Source of the DNA: Rhinopomastus cyanomelas
Taxonomy: Eukaryota; Chordata; Aves; Bucerotiformes; Rhinopomastidae
NCBI GenBank assembly: GCA_013400115.1
Contig: VXBP01003611.1
Location: 1-64,000, forward strand
DNA: 64,000 nucleotides
Reading direction: 5' to 3'
The first letter of the stretch is position 1; each line of letters begins with the position of its first letter. Shown here one piece after another: positions 38,612 to 50,708 of the stretch. The notes under the pieces were generated by a model that saw only the letters and a list, made by a program, of their open reading frames with translations, ran no database searches and had not been told where the DNA came from. Made by a program: the position numbers and the translations under genes.

Positions 38612-39942
38612 CTGGGCAGAGAGGAGGAAAATGCAACATAAGAAGAAGAGCGTATCACTGGCTTCAAGCCAACATTAAAAGTGTATTTGGAATATTCATG
38701 CTAAAAAAAGGGTAAAAATTCCTGAAGTAGATGTTGCTGTGGATGAACTTTTCAGATTTGCTACCTAAGAAGCAGAGGCCATGTGGAAGGAAAAATAATT
38801 CACTATTTACATGAACCAGTGGCAAATTCCCTCTCCAAAACATCTTTTTTTTAAACATACACTCCCTTCTAGGACTGCTAGAGAGATAAACCAGTAGGTT
38901 ACTTTTTGTCACAGCCCAAATAAAGCAATGATTTAGAACAAGCTATTTGTCAGATGAAATACATTTTCACCACTTCAGAGCAGCCACTCTGAGCAGGGAA
39001 AGTGATTTCAAAGTGATTTGAACTCTGGAAATGTCTCCTGATGGAAAAAAGAAGTACATGAACATTTACAAAATACAGACACTTTCTCTGCAATTTTTAT
39101 AGGTCTTGCAGAACACCTCTTTAACTTGAAGCACTGGATATCAGAAACAAGCTAAATGATGATTCCTAGATTGCTTGAAAGCATTGGAATACAAATATTG
39201 TACCAGGCTTTTCTTGGGATCTGCACTGAACTGTGACCTCCTATCAATCGGTGTGCGACTATGACAGAGCACTGATGCACGAACTCTAATAGACAGCTGA
39301 ACGTGTCCTCCTGACTACACACTTCACCAGGATCTGCCACCACTCTGCTCATGGACAGCCACTCTTATTCTCATGCCTGTCACATTACTTGTCAAACACC
39401 AGCTACAAACACTGGTGCACGGCTGTCCTGAAGACTTCAATCAGCAGAGCTACATGTACTGGCCAGCCAGCCTGCACATATCCCATCCTAGTGCAGACTC
39501 TAAAACACAGTTGTAGCAGCTGGAATGAGAAACATGATGTAGGTTATTTGGCTCGATTTATCTGACACTAGAGATTTCTCTGCTAACAAGGTCTCTGGAG
39601 GTAGGAAACACCCAGGAGTTCACAGTGCAGACCTTGTTTAAGTTACCTATTGCCACAATACTGTGTTTCAACACTGAGCAACAAGAAGAGATCTGACTTT
39701 GTTAGAGAAAGCAAAGACCTGCTCCAGTGTGAATTCAGCGTAAAACCCCCTATTTAAAGAATTCAAGTGGGTATTTAATGTGTGGGGTGGTGATTTGGCC
39801 CTGGCTGGGTGTCCACTCCCCCTACTTGGATGGACGTGGGAGAGAATAACATAACAAAGGCTAATGAGCAAAGACAGTATCAGTTAAATAAAGCAGAAAG
39901 CAAAAGCTGTCCATGGAGGCAAAGGCAAATAGTATCGATTAT

Positions 39943-40666
39943 TAGAATCATAGAATCATTACGGATTGGAAGGGACCTTGAAAGATCATCTAGTCCAATC
40001 CCCCTGATACAGCAGGATCACCTAGACCAAGTCACACAGGAACACATCCAGGCGGGCCTTGAACATCTTTAGTGAAGGAGACTCCACAACCTCCCTGGGC
40101 AGCCCATTCCAGTGCTCTGTCACCCTCATTTTAAGAAGTTCCTTCTCATATTGATGTGGAACCTTCTATGTTCCAGCTTACAACCACTGCCCCTCATCCT
40201 ATCACTACATGACACTGAGAATAGCCCAGCTCCATCCTCCTGACACTCACCCCTCAAATATTTGTAGACATCAATGAGGGCACCCCTCAGTCTCCTCCTC
40301 TCCAAGCTGAAGAGATCCAGCTCCATCAGTCTCTCCTCATAAGGGAGGTGCTCCACCTCCTTCATCATCTTCTTTGCCGTGCACTGGACCCTCTCCAGCA
40401 GCTCCAAATCCCTCTTGAACTGAGGAGTCCAGAACTGGACACAATACTCCAGGTGTGGTCTCACCAGGGCAGAGTAGAGGGGGAGAAGAACCTCTCTTGA
40501 TCTGCTAACCACCCCCCTTCTGATCCACCCCAGGATGCTGTTGGCCCTCTTGGCCACAAGAGCACATTGCTGGTTCATGGTCATCCTGCTGTCCACCACA
40601 ACCCCCAGCTCCCTTTCTCCTACACTGCTCTCCAACAGGTCAGTCCCCAGCCTACGTGACATTATC
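39943..40666 (-). mobile_element. CR1 LINE fragment, longest copy in window
   Basis: This copy is about 724 bp. On the reverse strand it contains an unbroken 178-codon frame (40662-40126) with CR1 ORF2 C-terminal landmarks: GERELGVVVDSRM, ILGWIRRGVVSRSREVLLPL, YSALVRPHLEYCVQFW and EVEHLPYEERL. The frame then ends prematurely at NFLK before the final FKTRLD-type segment, and the usual tail ends in repeated GATTCTATGATTCTA. The open frame and high similarity to the 52249 copy suggest a fairly recent insertion. The catalytic core of the reverse transcriptase and the endonuclease are missing through 5' truncation, so it cannot move itself. Confidence 0.95.
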
Positions 40667-41559
40667 CCTTACAATCACGACAACAGATTAGTATCTCCTG
40701 TGTTGGTTGACTAAAATCAGATATACACAGTTGTTTGGCAACATTTAATTAATTAAATGTAATTAATTAAATCCTCTAGCTTTCTTGTGATCTGAGAGAA
40801 GTACTTGGCATTTCCCAGGGCAAAGAAAGGAGTGTTTGCCTCCTAGCAATAGTCTTTATCCCTTCTTTACGCAAACATACCTACATCTGGCCCACCTAAA
40901 AGCTTCTCTAATGCTGTAGTCTGCACATGCTCAGAAGGTTTGGTAAGGCAAAATATATAAAACACACCCTCCACAAGCCCAGCTCTCACTAGATGGTTCA
41001 CAGACCTCTGCCCTGGAAATAGCTTGAGCACAGGACCACCAGACAAGACCCTTTCTAGGGACTACTACCTGCCACTCCAGCCAGTTAGGTAATCACTTTG
41101 CTCTGAATCACGATTCATCCACTATTAGTAGACTGATAGGGCCACCAACACATCAAAGTGGCAGACTGACTGTGCAATGGACACACAGATTCCAGCTTTC
41201 ATCAAGCTTTTCATATTTTATCTAACTGCATATAAAAAGGAAATTCACTTGGAGATCTATATCAGAAGACTGCTGGCAAGGTAATATAGGCAAGAATTTC
41301 AAAATCAGGAAATAAGAGAGTTATGGTGCCGCTGCATTATGGAACAGTATGTAATTGCATGTTTTTGTGCTATTTCCTCAAATCCGTCCTTCACAGCACA
41401 GATGGATACTCAACTGTGAAGCATGTTGTCATACACTCAGCAGTGTGCTATCATTAGTTATTGTGCAGGCAGTATTTTATTCTCACCTTGTTTCATGGCC
41501 ACAAACACGTTCCCTAAACCCTATTCAAACCCTGCTCTGAAGACAGGATGACTAATACC

Positions 41560-41690
41560 ATCACTTTCATGGTGCTCACAAGTGCTTTACAAATGTCAGT
41601 CAATTTATTTTCACCACACCCTGTGACTTCTGGCATTTTGTAATCACCACTTTAGTGCGGGGATCTGAGACACACAGACGAAGGTCAAAA
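41560..41690 (-). mobile_element. Possible MIR-type SINE relic
   Basis: The plus strand follows the antisense MIR order: GTGCTTTACAAATGTCAG, a TTTTCACCACACCCTGTGA segment, TTGTAATCACCACTTTAG, then GATCTGAGACACACAGACGA and AGGTCA. The match is degraded but the order is consistent. MIR relics are rare but expected in birds. Confidence 0.5.
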
Positions 41691-41962
41691 AACATCAGGC
41701 ATTCTGGTTGCCCAATTAGAATATCTATTGCCTGATTTTCCAAGTACTTGTATTAAAAACACCTCTTCTATTGATCTAATTTGCAGCTCTGAATGCTCAG
41801 CACTTGTGTAAATCAGACGCCAGACTCCAGTCAAATATGCAAAATGTTGGTAACATACAATTAACAACTGTTTATGAAGCAATTACCTTTGTGGCAGAAG
41901 CAGGTGTATATCAGCGTTTTCATAGCCAAGGGTACTCCTTTAATCATAGGAAAGAAACTTCT

Positions 41963-42162
41963 TACAATGAGTGAAACACTAGAACACGTTGGCCAGAGAG
42001 ATGGTAGATGCCCCATCCCTGAGAACATTCAAGGTCAGGCTTGAGATGTATTTGAGCAACCTGATCTTGCTGATGATGGCCCTGCTCACTGCAGAGAGGG
42101 TTGGACTAGATGACTTTTGAAGGTTCCTCCCAACCCAATGCATTCTATGAGTCTATGATTAT
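41963..42162 (+). mobile_element. CR1 LINE 3' fragment, older subfamily
   Basis: This copy contains AGATGGTAGATGCCCCATCC, ACATTCAAGGTCAGGCTTGA, CAACCTGATCTTGCTG, GGTTGGACTAGATGACTTTT and GGTTCCTCCCAACCC, ending in ATTCTATGAGTCTATGATT. The ATGCCCCATCCCT and GTCAGGCT landmarks mark a CR1-F/B-like subfamily. It is distinct from the one with the CTGCTCTGGCAG tail. Confidence 0.85.
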
Positions 42163-42851
42163 TCCTTCATTGCTCTTCTTCACTCCATACCCTCTTGTTC
42201 TTATCAAATCTGTAGACCAGGCTTGGACATCGATGCAGGTGCTATTATGTGGTCAACAGTGTGCTACCGTTAGTCATCAGGTATTCATGCCATGTTTTCA
42301 CCCTGTTGTGAATGCATAGGTGCACGCCCTGCAGGGATGCCTGACTATATATTTCGCTACTGAAATCTGCTTCAACTCTCAGTCCTGCCAGCCACATAAA
42401 GCTGGAACCACACACATCACAGACAGAAGGCAGCTTAAGAGACCGTTTTCTGGGCTACATGGGTACATCTTACACGGCATAGATGCTTGTCTGACCAGTT
42501 CCTAAAACCAGGAATTGTCTCTAGTGAATTAATTATTGAATTAAAGCATCACTACTACTGTGACACTTCAAATTTTCAGCCTAGATTGAGGTTTTTCCAG
42601 TTTACGTTCTAGCCTCCAGTGAGAAAGGCGTACTGGAAATAACACGGGAACTGGTCCTCCAATTAAAGATGACTGTGCACTCAAGGAAGGAAAGCAGGAT
42701 TGTACAGGTAACCTGAGATCCAGGATTTTCTGACTTTCAAGAATATGACCTTGAAGTAGAAATAACCTTTCCTTAGTACACAGTGAGAATAATATATTCT
42801 GTGCATTTTTAAACAATATTTATTGCCTTTCCCCAATATTTCACATTTTTT

Positions 42852-42890
42852 TCTTTTTATACTTTAAAGCTAATTTAAAGTATAAAAAGA
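42852..42890. repeat. Perfect inverted repeat (17-bp arms, 5-nt loop)
   Basis: The left arm is TCTTTTTATACTTTAAA (42852-42868), the loop is GCTAA, and the right arm is its exact reverse complement (42874-42890). The arms are AT-rich, so extrusion as a cruciform or a transcript hairpin is possible. Confidence 0.9.
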
Positions 42891-43005
42891 CAGTGCAAAA
42901 AGATTCTAAAAAGATGAACTGTTCGCCAAGCTTAGGTTGACCTCAGGATCTGAAAAGCTGACTCTTTACACAACAAACTCGCTTGACCTTTACTAATCTA
43001 GATCA

Positions 43006-43096
43006 ACTTGATCTAGTTGAAAGTGTCCATAACCACAGCATGGGGGTTAGAACTAGATAACCCCTTCCAGCTGAAACCATTCTATGATTCTATATA
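43006..43096 (+). mobile_element. CR1 LINE 3' tail fragment, diverged
   Basis: The sequence runs from ACTTGATCTAGTTG through GGGGGTTAGAACTAGATAAC, CCCTTCCAGCTGAAACC and ATTCTATGATTCTATA, in CR1 tail order. It is about 90 bp and severely truncated. Confidence 0.75.
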
Positions 43097-44728
43097 AATT
43101 GATCTTCTAGTAGCAGCAGTCAGTTTATTTAAATCAATTTCCAATTGTGTTAAATTAGTTTTCTGGTATTTTCTATTAAATTAATTATTTTTCAATTACT
43201 GCGAACCTCAACCTAAACACAATGTCCCTGTTTTGTGTGAAAAGGCACAGCAGGAGCAGGTGATCGGAATGAAAACCTTTATTTGAACTCATGCCCTGAC
43301 TTACAGAATTCTCTGCAAAGCCTCCAGCAGCAAAAGGTGGCAAACAGACAGGCATTTAGCACTTGCCTGCTTGTTGTGGCGCAGCAAACTACTTTTCACC
43401 ATTTTGACTACAGATGGAGGACATCCAGTTTTTTCTTCACTCAGAAGATATAACCTTAACAAATAAGATGGGCTGTGGACTCTCTCCCACCTGCTGAAGA
43501 GGAACTAATTCCCCTGCTCAGAGCACTCAAAGTATTGAGCAAAGAAACATATGACTTTCAAATGATTCTTCTTCCTGAGAGTGTTTTAACACCTGCCACG
43601 CATCAGGAATCACACACATAATACATAAAAACGTAAAATACAAGAAAAATATTTACACATCTCTGCAGTGTGCCTTAGAGCAGGACACTACGGACTTGTG
43701 AAACCCTTTTCAACGTGGCATTAGGAATAGGATGAATTTGGAGGGGGAACCTAAAATGTCGATGTGTGGCGGCATCTGAGAACAAGCAGGGCAAAAACAG
43801 GCTGGTCACCAAAATGATGAGTCTATGTTAAAATGAGCCCTCATTCTGTCCTACTCTATTTCTCTTTAGACCAGGAAATTTAACTTGGGAGCATGGACAC
43901 CCTCTGACACTTGGAGATTTAGTTCCCAAATGAGATGCGAGTCAGAAATGCAGCCCGATGAAAATAATCAGATTCAATCAAATGCAAAGGACGTGACCCA
44001 AAGTATCAAAATAAAAAGGTGTTGAAATGAACTCCCTTGGAGAGAACTCAGTAGGAGTGGGTCACCAGACCACAACTCAGTAAAGGTAACAAGCAGCAAA
44101 GAAGCAAAGGCACTGGATTGGAGAAAACAAGTGAAAGTGGTGCAATAAGAGGAGATTAAATCTGGTCAAGTGTGAAAAAGTCCTTGAGACCTTGTAACAT
44201 GGCTTCAGAAAGAGGAAGGAGAAATGAAACAAAACCACAACAAAACTTTTGATATGCAGAAACACCTTAATAGCTTTTGTTCATCAACAATTTCAGAGGA
44301 TCTCTTTGAAGAAAACATAAAGCACACGTCTGAAAATGTGAGAGGAAAACAGCAACGCTCCTCTCGCAATATTGATCAGCTGAGCAGGGATTCCTCCGGG
44401 CAAACACACAGACTTGCCACTGGTACACACTTCTTCCTGAGCTAGTTTCTTGAGCAAAGAAGATAAGCTGGTTCTTCTAAGATACTAGTTTATCTCATCC
44501 TAAGGTAGACATTTGAAACAGGTCAGATGAATCACTCTGTAAAAATGTCAATATATCTCGGCTGGCTGTATGAGATGTTGCAGCTGAGCGCAACAGCCTC
44601 ACGTGTCTACACTGCAAACCTCTCAAGTGAGGGAAATGGAACACCACCAGAACACACAGTGTTTTCATGAGAATGTTATTAAATGCTTGCTGACTTTTTG
44701 ACAAAGACAAAACTTCATGGGGACTCAC

Positions 44729-44836
44729 CCTGAGGGTTATTGACCGAGGTGGTTTTTGAGGAGGATCTTCGTGAAGCCTGTCTCCCAAAGATGCCAGAAC
44801 ACGCTTCCGGTGGCCAATCAAGCTAATCTTTAAGAC
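44729..44836 (-). CDS. ANKS1B: ANKS1B coding exon: C-terminal part of SAM2
   Basis: The reverse strand reads AG|GTC...AGG|GTGAGT, giving 108 bp or 36 codons in phase 0. The acceptor is TTTTTTCAG and the donor is a full GTGAGT. The peptide runs from VLKISLIGHRKR through LGDRLHEDPPQKPPRSITLR. This is the last helix of the second SAM domain plus the start of the linker. I recognise it as ANKS1B; the paralogue ANKS1A, as I recall it, has a different tail after GHRKR. ANKS1B (AIDA-1/EB-1) is a postsynaptic and nuclear scaffold. The HRKR cluster sits where a nuclear localisation signal has been described at the SAM-SAM interface of AIDA-1. The proline-rich PPQKPPR follows. The preceding SAM exon was not found up to 64000. 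Identification is from recalled protein sequence, not an alignment. Confidence 0.95.
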
Positions 44837-45074
44837 CTGAAAAAATGACAAAAATACCTTGTTAAAAGAACAGATTGCAATCATCTAACGAAGAACCATT
44901 CAGAGAGAAGCCATTTGATCTTTAAACCTTTTAATGAGCTAGTCCACTACAAAAACAAAACAAAAAGAGAACACTGTGAGGCAAACAATTGGGAGAGATA
45001 ATTAGAGGCAAGATCAGAGGAAAAACCCTATAAAATGAAGAAACTGAAGCAGGTACAGATGTGGAAAACTGAAA

Positions 45075-45200
45075 AAACCCCAAATCAACTAGGCTCAAAA
45101 ATGAGCAAGGAGGAAAGGAACATGAAACAGGAAGAGAAGGCAGCAGAGCAGAAGCAGGACAAGGGAGTGGGAGAAGGATATTGGAGAAAAACAGAGGTGC
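45075..45200. repeat. Purine-rich low-complexity tract
   Basis: The plus strand is strongly A/G-biased, with many GGAGGAAAGG and AGGAAGAGAAGG type segments. The minus strand is therefore pyrimidine-rich as transcribed with ANKS1B, ending about 240 bp upstream of the SAM2 exon. No exon is associated with it. Confidence 0.6.
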
Positions 45201-46957
45201 AAGCACACAGTGATAAGGATTAAAAGGGATTCACAGGATAGATAAGTGAGTGAGGAACAGCCAGTGAATGCTTACAGATGGCAAGAAGGGAGAAAAGGAA
45301 CCACATAATGAGTCAATGTTATCACTTTCAAATCTATTCACTATGCCGTTCATGGGCAATCTCCAAATGAGACGCAGTTTGCATTATCCTGTGGAATTAT
45401 CCTTGTGGTAAGAAACACAGGATGGACCAACTTTGTCCTGAAAGTCTATTACTTTTAATAGATGCAAAGCAAAAAACTCTCTGCTGCACACAAACGCGAC
45501 CAGCAGCGGAGAGGTGAAATACTTAGTGCTTGCTCCAACTGCAAGAACACTGCCAAGAAGGTGTCCCACATTTAATGCAACTACTGTTTGCTCCGTGTCC
45601 CTGTTATGCACAAAACCACCTCTGCTCTCGGGAAAACAAGAGTAGAAGCAGCATGCTGGAAATTTAAGCATTAGTGGAAAAAAGTCATGTTTTGGCACTA
45701 TTTTTTAATGGCTACTATGTCTTCAACGTGTAAAGCATTCCTAATCGTAGAAGCAAGCCTCTGCTCTGGAAACAGCAATGTCCTCACATAACTCTTGCAG
45801 ACTGTATATACGGTTTCGTACATCAGAGCTGCCTCCATTTCCTCTCAGAAGACAGTGCTCCCCACTATATTTAGGACAACCATGTGTCAACACCCTTCAG
45901 TTGAGAGGAATTTCTCACTCAACCTAGAAAAAGTAATAGTCCCCAGAAAACCCTGAAAATGCTACCTTTTAAGTGAACAACTACCTCAGTTTAAGCAATA
46001 CCACTAAGTTCTACCATTCATGAGAAGAAAAACAAATCCCAACCCCAGCAACTCTCACATGCCACCCACATCTGAGGGCAGGGTACAGCAATACAGTCAA
46101 TACTCTGTTGGGGGAACTCCTGCCTATTCATGGGCACGTTTGTCCACACTTCCTCTGTTGGATGTCTCCATGCTGTCTGATATTGTGGAACATCAGGTAC
46201 ATCTTGTTTGCCCACAAACAAGAGGAAAAAAAGGTGATGTGCTATGACATGAAACAGATCAAGGACTTCCTCTGAGAGGCAGATTATAGGGTTGTTGCAT
46301 ACTCTGCAGCACAGCAGCAGACCTAAGTCTGCTATTAGTCTCTCCTATTAAGTCTAAATCTGGAGAAGCATGAGTGAAGCTGAGATAGCACAGCGCACAC
46401 AAGAACGCCGGAGGCATGCAGTAGACTTCGTTATGCATTCATTTGGCATCGAACGTTAAACAGAAGAGTGCACGTTTTGTCTCCATATTAAACTATATGA
46501 AACACGCGAATGAACTACAGCTTCTTTAAGCATTACTCAGGTAATGCACTTCAGTGAACTTGCTTCTTTCATAATGCTTTCCCATCACCAAGGGCATTTA
46601 TTAAGAGATTTTTAAGTCAAGCTACAGTTCTTGGATTGTGTCAAAGTCTTCAGCACTCTGACTGCCTTATTAGCTATATCAAGCCACACAAAGCAATTCT
46701 CTTTGACTTCACAGAGCTGTTGAACAACAGAAGAGAAAAGGAGATGAGTCTTGAGGGACTTTGCACATAAGAGATCAGCAGATGGGTCTAAATGGTTATC
46801 TTATTTCAAAAACTGTCCTCAATCTGAAAGCAATACAGATCTTTATAATCACAAGCGCTGCTCAGTGGTTCATCCCAAATCTCAAGTGGCAGGTATTTAA
46901 AGATACAACCTACAGAATGACATGGTCCTCATCCAGAAGGCAGCTGTAGACCAGTCT

Positions 46958-47108
46958 CATTTGAACTCCATGCCATCCCTGCACGTGTTTAAAGATCAGT
47001 TGGATGAGGTGTTGAGGGATGTGGTTTAGGGGTGAACTTGTAAGGTAGAGTAGGTGGTGGGACCCAATGATCCCAGGGTCTTTTCTGACCAGAGTGATTC
47101 TGTGATAA
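46958..47108 (+). mobile_element. CR1 LINE 3' fragment, CR1-C/D-like
   Basis: The copy reads CATCCCTGCACGTGTTTAAA, a GATGAGGTGTTGAGGGATGT segment, GGTTTAGGGGTGAACTTG, GGACCCAATGATCCCAGG and GTCTTTTCTGACC, ending in GTGATTCTGTGAT. The GGTTTAG..GTGGACTTG-type block places it in a different subfamily from the element that starts about 20 bp downstream. Confidence 0.75.
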
Positions 47109-47130
47109 TCTGTTAACTGAAAATGGCTGT

Positions 47131-47456
47131 ATTAAATATGTGAAGGGTGGGTGTCAGGAGGATGGAGTCAGGCTCTTCTCAATGTCATCTAGTGATAGGA
47201 CAGGGGACAATGGGTGTAAGCTGGAACGTAGGAGGCTCTCTATAAATATCAGAAGGAACTTCTCCACAGTGAGGGTGATGGAGCACTGGAACAGGCTGCC
47301 CAGTGGGGTTGTGGACTCTCCTTCTGTGGAGATGTTTAAAACCCGCCTGGATGTGTTCCTGTGTGACTTGGTCTAGGTGATCTTGTGCAGGCAGGGGGAT
47401 TGGACCAGATGATCTTTAACCTCCCTTCCAATCCATCATGTTCTGTGATTCTGTAT
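47131..47456 (+). mobile_element. CR1 LINE fragment, 3' end of ORF2 plus tail
   Basis: This is about 325 bp. The plus-strand frame from 47140 reads the CR1 ORF2 end: NIRRNFSTVRVMEHWNRLP, GVVDSPSVEMFKTRLDVFLC, DLV and stop. It is followed by the GTGATCTT, GGGGGATTGGACCAGATGAT and TTCTGTGATTCTGT tail. The last 78 codons are intact. It sits immediately downstream of, and in the same orientation as, an unrelated older CR1 tail. Confidence 0.93.
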
Positions 47457-48442
47457 TCTTCTGGAAATGGGCTCCCTAGTAATTTTCTTACTTGGAAAAA
47501 CTGTTACTCTACTTATAAATATTAAATACTGTTTTCTGAAACACCTCTGTGTTTGGCTTACAAGAGCTGAACAAGCACCCTGAAATTCTTAAAACTTGTC
47601 CTGTGAATGATCACCCTTGACAGTATTTATAAAAAATGTCAAGTATCATAAATACAGGACAACGGTGTACGATGGTAATGTTGCCTAAAGCCTTCTCTTA
47701 TAAATATCAATGTTGCGTATCCGATAACCCTTAAAAATCTGGCATTTTATCCTATCATTTATTTTCCCATGACTATTTTCTACACGGCAGGAAACAGTGA
47801 ACACAGTAACACTGAGCTACAGGGACAGTCAGTAAAACGCACTTAAGTGCTATGCAGTGAGGCATTTTGTCAAATGATGTCAAAAGACACAACTGTGAAA
47901 TGAGCTTTGCAAAGACTCAGCTACGATACACCATGAAACCATTCTGAGCTGCTTAAGACCCTCCACAGCCTGTTGTGTTGTTACTGGGACAAAACCAAAA
48001 AAAGCATGTACATGACATGCCTCGTTGCACACCTGAGACACAAGTAACACAACTCCATCTCACCTACTGGTTGGATTTGCTGCTGTTATGCATTTAAAGG
48101 CAAATGGGGCAAGTCATTTTTCCAGAGCAATGACACATGCAGAAATTTAATCGTATTTTTACCAATGATCATCATACAACACGATGCAGTGATGTAACTT
48201 CTCCAATGATTAGAATACAAAACGAAATCCCATTAGGAAATGTAAGAAGATCACAAACGTAACTAATCCAACACTTTGCATTTGGATTTCTGACTTAGTC
48301 GACAGATGTTTTAAAAAACAAACACATGTAGCTCCCTGATGACTGTGTATGTGCAGATGCTGGAATTAACAAGTTCTTCCATCTAAAACTGAACATTATT
48401 TCTGCAACATTCTTCTGCCTGATTTTGTATTCTCATTGAAAC

Positions 48443-48586
48443 TTAGAATCACAGATTCACAGAATATTATGTCCCAGTGTTGTGCTTTTATAATTACTCT
48501 TTTAAAATAAAGTATTAGAATCACAGATTCACAGAATATTACGCTCCAACATTGTGCTTTTATAATTACTCTTTTAAAATAAAGTA
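48443..48586. repeat. 72-bp tandem duplication, two copies
   Basis: Copies at 48443-48514 and 48515-48586 begin TTAGAATCACAGATTCACAG and end TTTTAAAATAAAGTA. The differences I can see are limited to about six positions in the middle, within the stretch between AATATTA and TTGTGC. The duplication is therefore not brand new. Confidence 0.95.
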
Positions 48587-50012
48587 TTATAAAAGTTGCT
48601 GAAAATCAAGACATAATTTCTTCTCTTTCGCAATAATCTGGAAGGTGACTATGTTAGCTAAAATTGGTACCATAACAGCACAAAAGGTCTGGCCTAAACA
48701 TGCAGCAGCAATCAGAATAGGAACTAGGTACAAATTGGAAAACTAGAGATGGATTAGAATAGAGTTAGTAACGTTCTGGTAGCAGCATCAGACACTTCAG
48801 AGCGTAAGAAGAAAAGATGGAGAATATGAGCCAACGAGGTGTCACCTTCCTATTTCAGCAAGGAAACAGCCCAAAATGCTAACTAAACCAAATTTTATGA
48901 ACCATTTTACTACCAATCTTACTGCAATAAAGCCCATGCTTTCCAGAATTTTGGGTGAAGTACTTGATACTCTTCTGCCGCTGCACCACCCCACAGGGCT
49001 AACGCTAACACACAGCAGTGCCCAGAACACCCAGGGAGAGAGCCCAGACCAACCAGTGCAGCACACCTGCGTCTCATGACTGCTTTAACTGAACATTTGG
49101 AAAGGATTAAATACACCTGCTGTATAAATGCCCAACATGAACAACTGTCCAAAGTCTTACAAATCGCATCCTCAGAGCCACTGTCAACGATGAAGACAAA
49201 CAAATACATTTCAAAAGAAACAAAGAAAAAAGTTGGAAGAAACCACACTCAACTCTACCCCACATACTGACCGAGTTTAAAAGTTGAAATATCTGGCATA
49301 TTTTGAAAAGTAAATGTGCTGGAGCCCGCTGTGATATTGAATGCCCAGTGGCTCACCAATACCAGATAGAGCCAAACCCAGTCCAAACCATATTAAGATT
49401 CTGTTGCATTTTTCACATCAGGATACTTTTATGCTCTGCCTCATTCTGACTGCCACTTCTGAATCCTCCTAAGCCTAAAATATGACAAACCCTTGTAATT
49501 TTTAACAGCACAGGGATTTTCCTCTGGAGCCCTGACTGCACGTGAAAGCAGAGAGGCTCCGAAGCCTCCTGCAGATCAGAGACTTGCTAAAACCCTGCTG
49601 GATGTAAGACTTCTGTGGTTTACACAACTGCACTAAAAGCAACCATTTATTATGCACATGAAGAGGTTTGTAAGAGACTTACGATTTTATAATAAACTGA
49701 AATATAAGCCATTATCCCACTGAATTAATTACCCAGCTGGAAACAGATGTCAGTTGTCTTGGTGACAGCACTTTGCGAAGACAGATGGCTGCCTACTAAG
49801 TCTTGTTCCTATATGTTATCAGAAGAAACTGATGTATGTTTGGAGTGTCCCTTTCCACCCCCTCAAATGTATAATTTAGTTTCAGATCTCCAGTTTAATG
49901 GTACAGAGAAGCCAAAGGCCAAAATCTTGAACACTGTGAGCTGCACTGCTGCACGTTACTTGATGTCAGGGCAGGGCTGTTGCGATGCAGTTTATTCATC
50001 ACCACCCCAGGT

Positions 50013-50188
50013 CAGATTCACAGAACTATAGGGATTGGAAGGGACCTCAAGAGATCATCTAGTCCAATCTCCCTGCCAGAGCAGCACCACCTAAGCCAAG
50101 TTGCACAGGAACATATCCAGGTGGGTTTTAAATTTCTCCAGAGAAGGAGACTCCACAACTGCCCAGGGCAGCCCATTCAGGCAGGTAG
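50013..50188 (-). mobile_element. CR1 LINE 3' fragment
   Basis: Antisense CR1 tail on the plus strand: GGGATTGGAAGGGACCTCAA, AGATCATCTAGTCCAATC, the GAACATATCCAGGTGGGTTT segment and GGAGACTCCACAACTGCC, ending at CAGCCCATTC. It is about 175 bp and truncated inside the last coding segment. Confidence 0.9.
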
Positions 50189-50708
50189 GATTCACTATTT
50201 GCAGAACTTATAAGGCCAGCCTTTGGTACTACCAAAGCTGCTGCAATTTTTGTACTGACTCCACCAGACAAGATATTTTTGTCATGAAAATATTTTCTAA
50301 ATTCTCATTAAGTTTAAGAATTGGCTGACTGAATACATCAAGTGTTAGTGCTTTGAGCTCCACAAAAGACTAAATAAAAATGTAATTGCAATTTTGTGCT
50401 TGTAATTGATAACCCTTAACTTTTCAGTAGAAAAACATCAATTTATTTTTTCAATTAATAAAAATAAAGAAAATACAACTAAACAAAACTCAGCCAACAA
50501 TGACTCTTAGCCATTTTGCCTCCTTAGGATAAGTCTCAGCCTATGCACTGAATTGATGTCAAAATTTTTTAATCAAAAAAAATGAAATGTATGGCCTTCA
50601 AAATAAAAAGTCACCATTTAATGCTTTTGCAAGCCTCAGATGCAATGATGAACATTACATAGGTGCATTTTTATTACGACACCCAAACCCCCAAAAATAA
50701 GTCTACCA

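Larger units (their letters stand above)
38612..44728 (-). other. ANKS1B: ANKS1B intron, 6.1 kb
   Basis: This intron lies between the SAM2 and linker exons. It contains the longest CR1 copy of the window (39943-40666), a MIR-like relic (41560-41690), two older CR1 tails (41963-42162, 43006-43096) and a perfect hairpin (42852-42890). Confidence 0.85.
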
